Assembly (NCBI GenBank): GCA_010692645.1
Contig: JAAHGS010000027.1
Coordinates: 1 to 62,353, forward strand
Length of the DNA stretch: 62,353 nt
DNA from: Symploca sp. SIO2E9
GTDB lineage: Bacteria > Cyanobacteriota > Cyanobacteriia > Cyanobacteriales > Coleofasciculaceae
Direction of reading: 5' to 3'
Part shown: positions 1 through 9,943 of the stretch, in pieces
Numbering within the stretch: the first letter of the stretch is position 1
Layout of the letters: each line of letters begins with the position of its first letter
The notes under the pieces: model-generated
Database searches by the model: none
Told to the model about the DNA's origin: nothing
What the model saw: only the letters and a program-made list of their open reading frames with translations
Position numbers and translations under genes: made by a program

Positions 1-366
1 TTTGGCTCGTTTGAAATCCTAGCAAGATCAATTACACCATTTCTTGTTTTTCAGAAGGTTTTGTATTCAGAGTTATCACCTACAAACTCTGTTTCTCTAT
101 CACTAGAGTAGCATAAATGCTTTCTTACTGGCAATTCATCCTGTCGCGTGTTTCGAGGGCATTCTTGCCGGACTAGTTAACACTATACTGGCATCTTTAG
201 CAAAATCTGTTGATAGTTCATTGCTCATTGCTGAGCATATCTGTGCTGCTATAATCCCGATAGCTGTAGAATACTTCCACTCGATCAATTATGAACCATG
301 AACCATGAACCATAATTGGCTACTATATTTGAATGATGCAGTTGCTTGGCACTGGGGAAACTGGCC
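1..366. other. Intergenic region upstream of ftn2
   Basis: I see no coding potential here. The only clear structure is a heptamer array at 291-313, immediately before the ftn2 start. The ftn2 promoter presumably lies here, but I could not place it. Confidence 0.5.
291..313. repeat. Heptamer repeat ATGAACC x3
   Basis: Three perfect copies of ATGAACC followed by AT. This is a short tandemly repeated repetitive (STRR) sequence of the kind scattered through cyanobacterial genomes. It lies about 50 bases upstream of the ftn2 start and so inside its leader. Confidence 0.8.
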
Positions 367-2763
367 GTGCGCATTCCGCTCGATTACTACCGAATATTAG
401 GATTGCCGATTCAGGCTAATGCTACTCAGCTTAGCCAAGCTCATGGCGATCGCATTTTACAGCTACCGCGCCGAGAGTATTCAGAAGCGGCGATAAAATC
501 CCGCAAGCAACTTTTGGACGAAGCTTACGAAGTTTTATCCGAACCCGAACAACGGCACTCTTATGATGCCAGTTTTCTTACCAAAACTTACGAACAGCAA
601 CCGGAGCAAAAACTAGGCTCTCGCTCGCAAGCTAGCGCCCAAGCCACAGAAGGACTATTAGAACCCCATACCCCCAGTCTGGAAATCCGAGATGAGCAAT
701 TGATCGGAGCCTTGCTGATTCTTCAAGAGCTTGGGGAGTACGAAATTGTACTGAAATTGGGGCAAACTTATTTAGGGACCGACGAAGGCGCTAGTATAGA
801 TCATAGCCGTTTGGGCGAACCGCAAATAGTAAGAGCGGATCTAGTTTTAACACTAGGTCTTGCCTGCTTAGAACTAGGCAGGGAACAGTGGCAGCAAGGT
901 CAATATGAAAATGCAGCTACCGCCCTCGAAACTGGTCAAGAATTGCTTCTCAAAGAAGGTTTATTTCCTGCTCTCAGGGGTGAAATTCAAGCAGACCTCT
1001 ACAAACTCCGCCCCTATCGTATTCTAGAATTACTGGCGCTTCCAGAAGAGAATATTGCCAAAAGACGCAAAGGCTTGCAAAAGCTGCAAGACATGCTCCA
1101 GGAGCGAGGGGGCATTGATGGCACTGGCGATGACCAATCAGGTTTGAGTATAGACGACTTTCTGCGCTTTATTCAGCAGTTGCGTGTTTATCTGAGTTCA
1201 ACCCAACAGCAAAATCTGTTTGAAGCTGAAGCCAAGCGCCCTTCAGCAGTAGCCACTTACCTGGCAGTTTACGCCCTCTTGGCAAGGGGTTTTGCTCAAA
1301 GACAGCCAGCCTTAATTTCTCGTGCTAAGCAAATGCTGATGCGCTTGGGGAAACGTCAAGATGTCCACCTAGAACAATCGGTATGCGCCTTACTGTTGGG
1401 TCAAACTGAAGAAGCCAGTCGAGCGCTTGAACTCAGCCAGGAGTACGAACCCCTAGCCTTCATCCGCGAACATTCTCAAGGTTCCCCAGACTTATTACCT
1501 GGATTGTGCCTCTACGGAGAGCGTTGGCTGCAAAAATCAGTTTTTCCTCATTTCCGAGATCTTTGTGAGCAAAAGGCTTCGTTGAAGGAATACTTTGCTG
1601 ACGAGCAAGTGCAAGCCTATTTAGAAGAGCTGCCGGAGTCATCGGCAGATAGTCCCAACGAGTGGGCTGTTGTGCAATCAGGCAAGAAAGCCTATGCTCG
1701 ATCAGTTCCCTCAAACGGTTTCAGTGAGACAGCATGGTCCTCTAAGTCTAATTATCAACCAAATTCAGCAGTAAATGGGCAACACTCAAAAGAAAAATAC
1801 AAGGACTTGGTGAGTGAATCGGTAGTAGCTGCTTCCCGGTGGAAGAGTACGCCTGAGGCAGCCACGATTACGGCTAATCGGCAAGCAACTGTAGGTAAAA
1901 CTAGCAGTAGGTCCAATTCCTCAGCTGTCTCCACCTTGCCTGCAGCCCAAAGAATTGCCCCATCGACTCCTGTATCCGATTCTGCCGTTAAAAATTCACC
2001 AGATGAGTCTGTTAATAGATCCAAACGTCGCCAGCGTCAGCAGAGAAAAAGTGATGAGCTAGCACCAACTCACTCACTCAGAAATGATTCAGAACTTAAA
2101 GTTTCATCTGATGATCAAGTGCAGCCTCTAAGTTTGCCACCAGCCAGCCTTCAAAATCCCTCTGAGAAGTCAAAATCTCTCAAAAAAGTAAAAAAAAGGA
2201 TTTTCTTCGGCATCCTCTCTTTACTAGCATTCTGGCTAATTTGGTTAGTGCTCAGTCAGCTCAGCAAAGCCTTAAGAGGAACTCCCAAACTAGAGGCAGA
2301 GCAGCCGTTGGTAGGGCTAGCAGAACCACCAGTAGTGATTCCTGAGTCGGGCACTCGGATGCTTAATCCCGAGGGGCCCTTGAGTGAAGAAACCGCTAAG
2401 CAAGTGATTGAAATTTGGCTGGAAGCCAAGTCCTCGGCTTATGGTCGAGATTATAACCTAGAAGAACTAGAAGATATATTAGTTGATCCAGCTCTTTCCT
2501 ACAGAAGACAAGGCGCTAGGGCTGCTCAGCAAAATAATTCTTACTGGCTATATAATCACGCTGTTGTTGTTAACTCAGTTGTCAACAGTGATTTTGACCA
2601 AAATCAAGCAACGGTGGATGCAGCAGTCAATGAAGATGCACAATACTATCAAGGGGGTCAGCTTGATGAGTTTGCCTCCTACAATGAGAACCTGCGAGTT
2701 AGGTATGATCTAGTGCGCCAGGAAGGCATGTGGTTCATTCAAGATATGGCTGTTGTCAGATAG
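367..2763 (+). CDS. ftn2: Cell division protein Ftn2/ZipN (ARC6 homologue)
   Basis: A cyanobacterium-specific divisome protein, ancestor of plastid ARC6, that anchors FtsZ at the inner membrane. The N-terminus has a degenerate J-domain (IPLDYYRILGLP, later YDASFL). A helical region rich in A/L/E follows, then a Ser/Pro-rich linker at about residues 460-620, a single membrane segment near residues 622-645 (IFFGILSLLAFWLIWLVL), and a C-terminal DUF4101/IMS domain ending in YDLVRQEGMWFIQDM. I chose the GTG at 367 rather than the TTG at 346 because family members start at the IPLDYY segment and a GGGGAAA stands about 9 bases upstream. The product is then 798 residues, normal for the family. The gene stands alone and is convergent with the membrane gene at 2972. 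Confidence 0.93.
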   Translation: MRIPLDYYRILGLPIQANATQLSQAHGDRILQLPRREYSEAAIKSRKQLLDEAYEVLSEPEQRHSYDASFLTKTYEQQPEQKLGSRSQASAQATEGLLEPHTPSLEIRDEQLIGALLILQELGEYEIVLKLGQTYLGTDEGASIDHSRLGEPQIVRADLVLTLGLACLELGREQWQQGQYENAATALETGQELLLKEGLFPALRGEIQADLYKLRPYRILELLALPEENIAKRRKGLQKLQDMLQERGGIDGTGDDQSGLSIDDFLRFIQQLRVYLSSTQQQNLFEAEAKRPSAVATYLAVYALLARGFAQRQPALISRAKQMLMRLGKRQDVHLEQSVCALLLGQTEEASRALELSQEYEPLAFIREHSQGSPDLLPGLCLYGERWLQKSVFPHFRDLCEQKASLKEYFADEQVQAYLEELPESSADSPNEWAVVQSGKKAYARSVPSNGFSETAWSSKSNYQPNSAVNGQHSKEKYKDLVSESVVAASRWKSTPEAATITANRQATVGKTSSRSNSSAVSTLPAAQRIAPSTPVSDSAVKNSPDESVNRSKRRQRQQRKSDELAPTHSLRNDSELKVSSDDQVQPLSLPPASLQNPSEKSKSLKKVKKRIFFGILSLLAFWLIWLVLSQLSKALRGTPKLEAEQPLVGLAEPPVVIPESGTRMLNPEGPLSEETAKQVIEIWLEAKSSAYGRDYNLEELEDILVDPALSYRRQGARAAQQNNSYWLYNHAVVVNSVVNSDFDQNQATVDAAVNEDAQYYQGGQLDEFASYNENLRVRYDLVRQEGMWFIQDMAVVR

Positions 2764-2799
2764 TTAGAATGAGGTTTGCCGTGTCTAAAAGGATACGAC

Positions 2800-2823
2800 A
2801 AGTAATAAGTAATAAGTAATAAG
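2800..2823. repeat. Heptamer array AAGTAAT x3
   Basis: Three tandem AAGTAAT units plus AAG downstream of ftn2. An inverted copy (CTTATTACTTATTATT) lies at 2961-2976, so the two arrays could pair across the roughly 140-base ftn2/membrane-gene junction. Confidence 0.75.
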
Positions 2824-2960
2824 TTTAATAACCAACCGCCATTAGGTTTAAATCAGTAGTCTGGAAGTAAGGTATCTGAAGTTGGCAGGGGACAAATTTC
2901 CTTGCAATTTGTCCCCCCATCCCCTCGTCTCCCCATCTCTTTTAATCTGGCAAAGTTGCA

Positions 2961-2976
2961 CTTATTACTTATTATT
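2961..2976. repeat. Inverted heptamer array overlapping a stop codon
   Basis: CTTATTACTTATTATT on the plus strand is the complement of the 2800 array. It contains the stop codon of the minus-strand membrane gene at 2972-2974. Similar arrays lie at or just after the 3' ends of the genes at 34041 and 15245. Confidence 0.7.
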
Positions 2977-3571
2977 TCTCTAGTTCCGTGAACGGCAAAA
3001 TTCGATTAACTTGTAAACCCGGTATTGTAAAGTCCTGCCTAATCTTTTCTACTGGGTAGGGTTCAGTAGCAACAAATTCAGACTCTCTGGTAAGGAGAAC
3101 TTGTGCTACAGAGAGCGGTACTTGCAAAAACAAATTACTTAACCCAAAAGCCAATCCAGCCCCCAGGAGTCCAGCCAGACGCCATCCTGAACTCAAGGGA
3201 GCAACTGTAGCTGCTAGGGGTGCCACTCGGTAGATTTGCCAAAGCACCCACAGCATTAACAATCCGGCAGCAATTGTCAGCACTGAATTCTTCTTAGTTT
3301 TAAACAAGCTCAAGAGACTTCTTTGTTCCTGAGTAAGCTTCTCTGGCTTGATTGCTACAACTAGAACACTAAAAATGTCAAAGGGACTGGTTAATTGCAT
3401 CCAAAGCACAGGTAAGATGCCGAGAGCTGCTATCAGCATTAGCTCGATCCAAACTGGCACTATCGGATCACCTATTGCCAGTCCCCACCAAACCATTTCC
3501 AACGCTAGAGGCAATGCTGCCAAGCCAGCCAGATGAATCCACAATAAGGGTTCTTTCCAGAAGGAGCGCAT
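2972..3571 (-). CDS. Low-complexity-tail-family membrane protein
   Basis: A 199-residue integral membrane protein with four or so hydrophobic segments (near residues 11-30, 40-58, 98-118 and 128-150). It matches the cyanobacterial membrane protein family usually found directly downstream of infB, named for a low-complexity C-terminal tail. Here that tail is essentially absent: the protein stops at LPFTELEK, where a heptamer repeat supplies the stop codon. An AAGGA sits 7 bases before the ATG. It is the last gene of the rimP-nusA-ylxR-infB transcription unit, 59 bases after infB, and may be partly uncoupled from it by the hairpin at 3591-3613. Function is unknown. Confidence 0.75.
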   Translation of the reverse strand: MRSFWKEPLLWIHLAGLAALPLALEMVWWGLAIGDPIVPVWIELMLIAALGILPVLWMQLTSPFDIFSVLVVAIKPEKLTQEQRSLLSLFKTKKNSVLTIAAGLLMLWVLWQIYRVAPLAATVAPLSSGWRLAGLLGAGLAFGLSNLFLQVPLSVAQVLLTRESEFVATEPYPVEKIRQDFTIPGLQVNRILPFTELEK

Positions 3572-3590
3572 GATTTTTCCTTTTTGACAC

Positions 3591-3613
3591 TCCCCCTTTT
3601 AGAAAAAGGGGGA
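3591..3613 (-). terminator. Hairpin between infB and the downstream membrane gene
   Basis: TCCCCCTTTT and AAAAGGGGGA form a 10-bp stem with a 3-base loop, 18 bases after the infB stop codon. On the minus strand it is not followed by a proper T-run, so it may act as an attenuator or RNA-stability element rather than a full terminator. Similar C-rich hairpins are common intergenic repeats in cyanobacteria. Confidence 0.4.
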
Positions 3614-3630
3614 TTCTAATGTGTGACAGT

Positions 3631-6600
3631 TTATTTTGCTGAAAGAGTCCGTCGCTTAGTTACCATCTTGAAGGTTTCAATGATATCACCTTCTTGCCAG
3701 CCATTGAAGTTATCGACGCCAATACCGCATTCAAAGCCAGTGTTGACTTCCCTGGCATCTTCCTTCATCCGCTTGAGGGAATCAAGGATACCTTCATAGA
3801 CTACCTGTCCGCCACGCCGTACTCGCAGGTTACAATTGCGAATAGCTTTGCCCGAGCGTACATAGCAACCAGCAACTGCTCCGCGACCAACTGGAAAGAC
3901 TGCTCGAACTTCCACTTCACCTAGTTCTTCTTCTACTAGTTCTGGCTCAAGCAAACCTTCCATTGCCCCTTGAATATCATCCAAGAGCTTGTAGATAATA
4001 TCGTACTCACGCACATCCACGCCCTCTCGCTCAGCAGCTTGTCGAGCACCTGGAGACATGGTAGTACTAAAGCCAATGATCACGGCACCACTAGCGGCAG
4101 CTAAGTCAACATCTGTCTCAGAGATCTCGCCGGCAGCAGTTAGCAGGACTCGGATTTGCACTTCATTTTGCGGCAACTGTTTGAGGGAACCCAAAATTGC
4201 TTCGACTGAGCCTTGGACATCTGCTTTCAAAATTAAGTTTAGTTCCTTAAGCTCACCTTCTTGAGCTTGGGCTGAGAGGCTGTTGAGGGTGACTCGGCGT
4301 GAAGCCATCATCTGTTGTAAGCGAGAGCGTCTTTGTTCATCGCTCCTTTGGCTGGCAACAGCGCGGGCTTCTTTTTCACTTTCAAAGACTTCAAACTCAT
4401 CCCCAGCAGCAGGAACATCGCTCAAGCCGAGCAATTCTACAGCAAAGGAAGGGGTTGCAGCTTCGACTCGCATGCCTCGGTCATCAGTCATCGCTCGCAC
4501 CTTACCGAATACGGAGCCAACGACTAGGCTATCTCCTACGCGTAGGGTACCATTTTGCACTAGCAAACTAGCAACCGGACCTCTAGCTTTATCCAGATTA
4601 GCTTCGATAACTGTGCCTCTGGCTGGTCGATTGGGGTTAGCTGAAAGTTCTTCGATGTCTGAGACCAAAATAATCATTTCCAGGAGGGTATCAAGGTTTT
4701 CTCCCTGCAGAGCACTTACTGGTACCATGATCGTGTCACCACCCCATTCTTCTGGCACCAAACCCCGGTCCGTTAATTCCTGTTTAACCCTGTCAGGTTG
4801 CGCTTCCGGCTTATCAACTTTGTTGATAGCAACAACTAGGGGAACTTCAGCAGCTTTGGCGTGGCTGATAGCTTCAATTGTCTGGGGTCGAACACCATCG
4901 TCAGCAGCAACTACCAGTACGGCAATATCTGTAACTCTGGTTCCTCGGGCGCGCATAGCGGTAAAGGCTTCGTGTCCTGGGGTGTCGAGGAAGACCACCT
5001 GCTGTGTGTTACCATCATGCTCAACATCGACGTGGTAAGCACCTATGTGCTGGGTAATACCGCCTGCTTCTCCTTGAGCTACTTTGGTTTCGCGAATGGC
5101 ATCTAGCAAGGTAGTTTTGCCATGATCGACGTGACCCATAATCGTGACTACTGGGGGACGCCGAACCAAGTTTTCCAAGTCTTGAGCATCCAGCATTTCC
5201 GTTACTTTGATCGCCTCGGATGCAACTTCCTCGGTCTCAACAGTAACGCCCAGTTCCTCTGCAACCATTTTGGCAGTGGGCAAGTCCAGGGTTTGGGTGA
5301 TATTAACAGCAATACCCTTGAAGAAAAGCTTCTTGATAATCTCGGTTTCAGCAATATTGAGATTAGAGGCAAGTTCTCGGATCGTCAAAGAACCGTTTAA
5401 AACTATAGTCTCTGGCATTTCGCTGACGCCTTCCTTAGCGCGACGTCGGTTACGAGAGTCGGCTTTGGAGCTACTTTGTTCTTTACCAGAGCTAGGCTTT
5501 CTGTTTTTGACATTGGGCATTGGAGCTGAAGCCAACGCCGGCTGCCCTGGGATCGACTTCGGCTTGGGAGGACGAGCCACCGAAAGACTTACTGTCATTG
5601 GGGTATCTGCTGAAGGGAGATTTTCAGATTCAACGAAATCCTCTTCATCATCAAGGAATAGTTCCCTTCGCTTGAGTTTTCCAGATTTACCCTTAGAATC
5701 TTTACCTTCTTTTTCTCCATTTTCTTCTTGCCAAGTAACCTTCTTCTTGGTAAGTTTCGGAGAAGTTGGTCGCCTTAGCTTTGTCTCTAGCCCCTCATCA
5801 TCAAAGCTAGTTTCAACTAAGCCGTCTTCTTCATCTTCTGGAGGAGCTGAATCTTCCAAATCAGCAGCTTTCCCTGCAACTTTAAGCCTGACTGGAGGTT
5901 CTTGGAGTTTAGGAGTTGGTGGCGCAGGTGGACGGCGTACTGGAGGTCCTGATTCAGAAGCCGCTGCCGGTTGCTCTTTAATGGTGGGTTTAACAGGAAC
6001 AGGTCTTCCATTTGAGGAAGGGGAAGGGGAAGGGGAAGGGGAAGGGGAAGCCTTTAGTTCTGGTTTTATGGTTGGCGGCGAGAAGTTGGGGCTGGTTTTG
6101 GGTCTCGGCGGCGCTGGCCTTACAGGGGGTTGAACTAGTTTTGGCTTGTCTTTAACCTCGAAGGAGGGGGCTATTTCTGGTGCATCATTAAGCTTAGCTT
6201 CTACTACTGGGGGAGATTCGAGTACTGGAGTTTCTAACTCCTGCTGAGGTTTATCCTCTTCGGTAGAAGATGGTTTTGGTCGATTGAGATTTGTTGGTCG
6301 GCGCGGTGCACTCAACTGAGGCTTGACAGGGGGACGAGGAGGACTCGCCTGAGGACTTCCTTGCCCTGGATTAGAACTAGGGCGAGGTTTAGGCTTACGC
6401 AGTTCTACGATTTGTTGCCCCCGCGGACCTTTGGGACGTCCTGTGGGTTTACCAGAGTGCGAACCGGAACCACCTTGAGCAGATGCAGAACTACCGTGAC
6501 TTCCTACAACTGCTGGTCGTTGAGGAGCTTTAGCTGCTGCCGCTCGGATACGCTGGGCATCGGATTCTGTGATCGTACTACTGTGGCTTTTGACTGCAAT

Positions 6601-6690
6601 ATTGAGATCTTCGCAGATACTTAAAATGTCCTTATTATCCAAGTTCAATTCCCGCGATAATTCGTAAATTCTGACTTTGCCGTTGTTCAT
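3631..6690 (-). CDS. infB: Translation initiation factor IF-2
   Basis: A 1019-residue GTPase that places initiator tRNA on the 30S subunit. An N-terminal IF2N subdomain ([12 protein letters not shown]) comes first. A long Pro/Ser/Lys-rich low-complexity region at about residues 60-420 follows, typical of cyanobacterial IF-2. A second IF2N domain precedes the G domain, which has [12 protein letters not shown] (G1), [12 protein letters not shown] (G3) and NKVDKPEA (G4). Domains II to IV run to the C-terminus. The low-complexity region contains a perfect SP dipeptide run encoded by a hexamer array (6018-6050). The gene follows ylxR by about 100 bases in the conserved rimP-nusA-ylxR-infB order. 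Length and motifs are complete. Confidence 0.98.
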   Translation of the reverse strand: MNNGKVRIYELSRELNLDNKDILSICEDLNIAVKSHSSTITESDAQRIRAAAAKAPQRPAVVGSHGSSASAQGGSGSHSGKPTGRPKGPRGQQIVELRKPKPRPSSNPGQGSPQASPPRPPVKPQLSAPRRPTNLNRPKPSSTEEDKPQQELETPVLESPPVVEAKLNDAPEIAPSFEVKDKPKLVQPPVRPAPPRPKTSPNFSPPTIKPELKASPSPSPSPSPSSNGRPVPVKPTIKEQPAAASESGPPVRRPPAPPTPKLQEPPVRLKVAGKAADLEDSAPPEDEEDGLVETSFDDEGLETKLRRPTSPKLTKKKVTWQEENGEKEGKDSKGKSGKLKRRELFLDDEEDFVESENLPSADTPMTVSLSVARPPKPKSIPGQPALASAPMPNVKNRKPSSGKEQSSSKADSRNRRRAKEGVSEMPETIVLNGSLTIRELASNLNIAETEIIKKLFFKGIAVNITQTLDLPTAKMVAEELGVTVETEEVASEAIKVTEMLDAQDLENLVRRPPVVTIMGHVDHGKTTLLDAIRETKVAQGEAGGITQHIGAYHVDVEHDGNTQQVVFLDTPGHEAFTAMRARGTRVTDIAVLVVAADDGVRPQTIEAISHAKAAEVPLVVAINKVDKPEAQPDRVKQELTDRGLVPEEWGGDTIMVPVSALQGENLDTLLEMIILVSDIEELSANPNRPARGTVIEANLDKARGPVASLLVQNGTLRVGDSLVVGSVFGKVRAMTDDRGMRVEAATPSFAVELLGLSDVPAAGDEFEVFESEKEARAVASQRSDEQRRSRLQQMMASRRVTLNSLSAQAQEGELKELNLILKADVQGSVEAILGSLKQLPQNEVQIRVLLTAAGEISETDVDLAAASGAVIIGFSTTMSPGARQAAEREGVDVREYDIIYKLLDDIQGAMEGLLEPELVEEELGEVEVRAVFPVGRGAVAGCYVRSGKAIRNCNLRVRRGGQVVYEGILDSLKRMKEDAREVNTGFECGIGVDNFNGWQEGDIIETFKMVTKRRTLSAK
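6018..6050. repeat. Hexamer microsatellite GGGGAA inside infB
   Basis: Five to six tandem copies of GGGGAA (plus strand) encode the SPSPSPSPS run of the IF-2 linker. Being in frame and in a disordered segment, its copy number could vary without breaking the gene. Confidence 0.8.
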
Positions 6691-6786
6691 CCACTTTTTT
6701 CCCGTCTTACCTATCAGTTTTTACATCATATTTGTTACACCATAGCTACATACTAGTAATGACGTACTTCTAACCCTACTCTTATC

Positions 6787-7134
6787 CTAACGATTGCTTG
6801 CCTTAACTTGCTTTGGTTGAGCTTGGAGAGATTTGACTTTAATGAGATCTTGTTCTTCTGCTAGTTTAGAGGTTCCGACTACAGACTCCTCAGCTAGACG
6901 CTCCCACAAAGTTTTGTACAAACTCAATGGCACTGGGGCACGCAGTGCACGCCCCAACCGGTTTTTCTTTTGAGCTGTTGCTAGACAACTTGCTTTTGGA
7001 CAAAGGTAGGCAGAACGTCCCATTCCCTCGTCTAATTGTACCTTTCGGGATGGATAGACTCGGATAACTCGCCAAAAAGCCTCTTTTGGTAAGACTATGC
7101 GGCAGCTGAGACAACGTCGGTAGTTTGGTTGCAT
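6787..7134 (-). CDS. ylxR: YlxR/RnpM family RNA-binding protein
   Basis: A 115-residue basic protein of the YlxR (DUF448) family. It shows the family's CLSC pair near residues 8-11, a GMGRSAYLCP turn and a second cysteine in CPKASC. Family structures suggest RNA binding, and in Bacillus the homologue (RnpM) modulates RNase P. That role is not established for cyanobacteria. It lies between nusA and infB, its usual place, and starts 115 bases after nusA ends. The C-terminal 30 residues are a Gln/Lys-rich tail of uncertain meaning. Confidence 0.9.
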   Translation of the reverse strand: MQPNYRRCLSCRIVLPKEAFWRVIRVYPSRKVQLDEGMGRSAYLCPKASCLATAQKKNRLGRALRAPVPLSLYKTLWERLAEESVVGTSKLAEEQDLIKVKSLQAQPKQVKASNR

Positions 7135-7249
7135 AGAGTGGGCAATAGGATAAGTAGTTGGTTGCCTTGAAGGTTGTTGTTGATTTAAGGTTTGGGACTA
7201 AGCTCGGCTAGAGATTCAAAGCAGCAAGGAAGCACAGAGCGCTTTAAAA

Positions 7250-8581
7250 CTAAGTAATATCTTCCTCCTGTTGATCTTGATCTTCGTCTGGATTAATTTG
7301 TTCAAGAATCGGTTTAGAAACATCGAGAGCTGGTGTTTCTACCGCAGCTTGCTCATACTCATCCTCTTCCTGTTCTTCAGTTTCTTGTTGAGTTTCCAGG
7401 CTGTTCCAATTCGCTTGCAATTCCTCTATTTTGCGGTGTTCAGCTTCGTAGTCGTACTTAGCAACATCCTTAATATCAATTTTCCACCCAGTAAGGCGGG
7501 CAGCAAGACGAACATTCTGTCCTTCTTTGCCAATTGCCAAACTTAATTGGTCTTCGGCTACTAAAACATGAGCCTGACGCCCTTCCGGGTTCACCAGCAG
7601 CACCTGATCAACTCGTGCTGGGCTGAGGGCGTTAGCAATGTAGGTAGAAGGGTCAGGAGACCAGCGAATGACATCAATTTTTTCACCCCGCAATTCATTG
7701 ACCACCACTTGAATGCGGGAACCTCTCGAACCAATACAAGCGCCCACTGGATCTACATCTCGCTCTAGAGTATCAACTGCAATTTTAGTCCGAGGTCCAA
7801 CATGACGAGAAGGGGGATTGGCTTCCCTTGCTACTGCTACAATCCGGACTACTTCGTCTTCAATTTCTGGTACTTCATTGGCAAATAGATAGACAACTAA
7901 ACCGGCAGCTGCCCTGGAAACCACTAACTGAGGGCCTCGATGATGTCCTTCTCGAACTTTTTTGAGGTAAACCTTAAATGTCGCGTTAATGCGATAGTTA
8001 TCGTTAGGTAGCTGTTCCCGCTTGGGTAGTTCTGCTTCTACCTCGGGACGACCAAAACCACTCGAGAGAGCCATAATCACTGATTGTCTTTCAAAGCGCA
8101 GGGCTCTCGCTTGTAGAACAGTTCCTTCTAGATCGTTAAACTCTTCCTGAATCAGCTTGCGCTGCTGGTCTCGCAGTTTTTGCGATAACACCTGCTTGGT
8201 TTGAATCGCTGCCATTCTACCAAAATCACGCTGATCCGGGGTAACATCGAGAACTACTGAATCGCCCAATTGCGCCTCAGATGCTACTTCCTGAACTTCT
8301 TTAAGGGCAATGTGATGATCGTTATTGGCTACTTCTTCGACTATAGTTTTGGTAGACAAGATGCGGAAGCCTTCTTCTTCAATATCAAGATCGACTTCAA
8401 AGTTTTCAAAATAGTCTTCGTCAAAATGATATTTTTCTAAGCGTTGAGCGCGACGATAACGCTCATAGCCTTTGAGAAGTGCTTCTCGTAGAGCCTGTTG
8501 CACTGCCGACTTAGGTAAGTTGTGGCTTTGAGAAATTTCTTCGATCATCTTTTTTAGTCCAGGCAGATTAACTATTGACAT
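7250..8581 (-). CDS. nusA: Transcription termination/antitermination protein NusA
   Basis: A 443-residue RNA polymerase-associated elongation factor. An N-terminal RNAP-binding domain (residues 1-130) is followed by S1 and two KH domains ([15 protein letters not shown] and [21 protein letters not shown]). It ends in an acidic tail ([10 protein letters not shown]) instead of the acidic repeats of enterobacterial NusA, which is usual for cyanobacteria. I chose the ATG at 8581 over the upstream TTG at 8587 because GGAG sits 8 bases before it. Upstream lies an unusually long 447-base gap to rimP. Second gene of the operon. Confidence 0.96.
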   Translation of the reverse strand: MSIVNLPGLKKMIEEISQSHNLPKSAVQQALREALLKGYERYRRAQRLEKYHFDEDYFENFEVDLDIEEEGFRILSTKTIVEEVANNDHHIALKEVQEVASEAQLGDSVVLDVTPDQRDFGRMAAIQTKQVLSQKLRDQQRKLIQEEFNDLEGTVLQARALRFERQSVIMALSSGFGRPEVEAELPKREQLPNDNYRINATFKVYLKKVREGHHRGPQLVVSRAAAGLVVYLFANEVPEIEDEVVRIVAVAREANPPSRHVGPRTKIAVDTLERDVDPVGACIGSRGSRIQVVVNELRGEKIDVIRWSPDPSTYIANALSPARVDQVLLVNPEGRQAHVLVAEDQLSLAIGKEGQNVRLAARLTGWKIDIKDVAKYDYEAEHRKIEELQANWNSLETQQETEEQEEDEYEQAAVETPALDVSKPILEQINPDEDQDQQEEDIT

Positions 8582-9028
8582 AAGCAAATCTCCGTGATAT
8601 AGAATACAAAGACCAAATTAAAATGTGTGTCTGAGCTTTAAAACGCTTCTTGGGGCTTAGTAGCAGCAATTGAGCTGCCAAATCAGCCTCTGGCTTGGCA
8701 TAGGGCTTTAAGGAGGTAGTATATAGCTATCTATTTCTAAATGGATGTCTTTTCCCCCTTGTATGTTTCCACCAGCTCAATGTTTCTCTTTTAGGCTTGC
8801 CTGAGAGCAAGCAATTTTGTGGTTTTACCCATAAGGAGGAACCAAACGCAACTTTTAGATCTTGGAAGAGTTTACTCTAGTCTGCTGGTGACGGCTGCTG
8901 CAATCACTCCTGTTGCAGCATTGGTTGGTTGCCTTACGGGGGAACGAAATTTTGCGTGGGATTTGAGTTCTCCGCGTCTCCGCGTCTGCTTAATTATTTC
9001 CCCACACCTTTTTTCGCTCACCCTTGCC
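8582..9028. other. Non-coding gap between rimP and nusA
   Basis: 447 bases without a credible gene. It contains a short CCGCGTCT repeat (TCTCCGCGTCTCCGCGTCT near 8969-8987), the same octamer that builds the large arrays at 54354 and 57244. These genes are usually closely spaced, so the gap is probably expanded by repeats and may hold a secondary nusA promoter. Confidence 0.5.
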
Positions 9029-9490
9029 TTACCCCTTATCGTCCAACTGTATCCTAGTAACTAACTGACGAGGAATGGTGATGGTACGACCTTTTTGATT
9101 GAGGTAGATGTTGGAGTCATCTCGCTTGATCAACTTTCCCTGCCACTGTTTTTGACCTTGGTAAGTTTCAGAGGTTTTAACAATGACACAAAAGCCTTTG
9201 AATGAAATAAAATCCCGTTCTGTAGTTAGCTGGCGCGAGATACCAGGACTCGAAATTTCCAAAACATAGGTCTCTGGAATTATATCCATAGCATCTAATT
9301 TTTCTTCTAAGGCTCTACTCATCCGTTCACAATCATCCAAACTTGTGTTAGACAAACAGTTGCGAACATCTACGCGCAGCACTGGTGGACGTCTGTTAGT
9401 TTGAAAAACTGCCCCTACTACCTCCAATCCCAGGTTTTGGGCTACTGGTGTTGCCAAATCTATGAGTTTTGGTATCAGGGGATGAGTCAT
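9029..9490 (-). CDS. rimP: Ribosome maturation factor RimP
   Basis: A 153-residue 30S assembly factor. The N-terminal alpha/beta domain includes LGLEVVGAVFQ, LRVDVRN, the CERMSRALEEKLD helix and VLEISSPGISRQL, the family signature. A C-terminal SH3-like domain follows (GKLIKRDDSNIYLN). I chose the ATG at 9490 over the TTG at 9496 because GGAG lies 7 bases upstream and it matches the usual MTHPLIPKL start. It is the first gene of the operon, and the cluster of hairpins at 9511-9622 lies directly upstream in its leader. Confidence 0.95.
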   Translation of the reverse strand: MTHPLIPKLIDLATPVAQNLGLEVVGAVFQTNRRPPVLRVDVRNCLSNTSLDDCERMSRALEEKLDAMDIIPETYVLEISSPGISRQLTTERDFISFKGFCVIVKTSETYQGQKQWQGKLIKRDDSNIYLNQKGRTITIPRQLVTRIQLDDKG

Positions 9491-9510
9491 TGCCAAGCTC
9501 CAACAAAAAA

Positions 9511-9622
9511 AGTGGGTTTAACCCACTTCTAGGTAAAGTTACATCCAAGAAGAGCGACATTACCCCGACTTCTAGTCGGGGGATTATACAGAAATTTATT
9601 CTGTATATCCCTATTTCTAGGG
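9511..9622. other. Cluster of four hairpins upstream of rimP
   Basis: Four hairpins occur in 112 bases: AGTGGGT/ACCCACT (9511-9527), CCCCGACT/AGTCGGGG (9563-9581), ATACAGAA/TTCTGTAT (9586-9606) and CCCTA/TAGGG (9609-9622). The second resembles subterminal hairpins of cyanobacterial IS605-type elements, so this may be a mobile-element remnant. It could also be a structured rimP leader or a terminator for the gene at 9944. No gene is visible between 9491 and 9943. Confidence 0.55.
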
Positions 9623-9746
9623 TTCCCAGGCTCATCTCGTTTGCCTAAAATAGGCGGTAACGATATTTCCCAAGCGTCACTTTCCCCCAGCCTAGGGGTA
9701 GGTTTTAAAGTCTTGTACTGACTAAGGCTAGACTATTATGTTAACA

Positions 9747-9779
9747 CAAGTTCTACGGGCGACTGAAGTCGCCTACTTG
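9747..9779. other. Nested inverted repeat
   Basis: A GGCGACT/AGTCGCC stem with a 2-base loop sits inside an outer CAAGT/ACTTG pair. It resembles short palindromic intergenic repeats common in cyanobacteria. It lies in the roughly 450-base gap before rimP. Confidence 0.45.
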
Positions 9780-9943
9780 CGTTCATCCATAGTATGTATC
9801 ACGTGATTCGGTCATTTCACACGCTTCAACTAACCCTAATTTGCTTGCTGCTTTTGCTGCCTCAGGCACTATAAATAGCTGAAATAACCAAATCTCCTAT
9901 AGTACTAATGTACGATGCGTAAGTCCTATCATAGTAGATAAAA

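Noticed and set aside
4283-5038. 251-residue plus-strand frame opposite the IF-2 G domain
   Set aside because: Antisense shadow of conserved infB codons, with no protein-like motif.
5207-6133. 308-residue open frame on the plus strand opposite infB
   Set aside because: It lies entirely opposite the IF-2 low-complexity region, its Ser/Gly-rich composition mirrors that code, and infB is unquestionable.
8819-9064. 81-residue plus-strand frame between nusA and rimP
   Set aside because: It overlaps the end of rimP on the other strand and includes repeat sequence; not protein-like.
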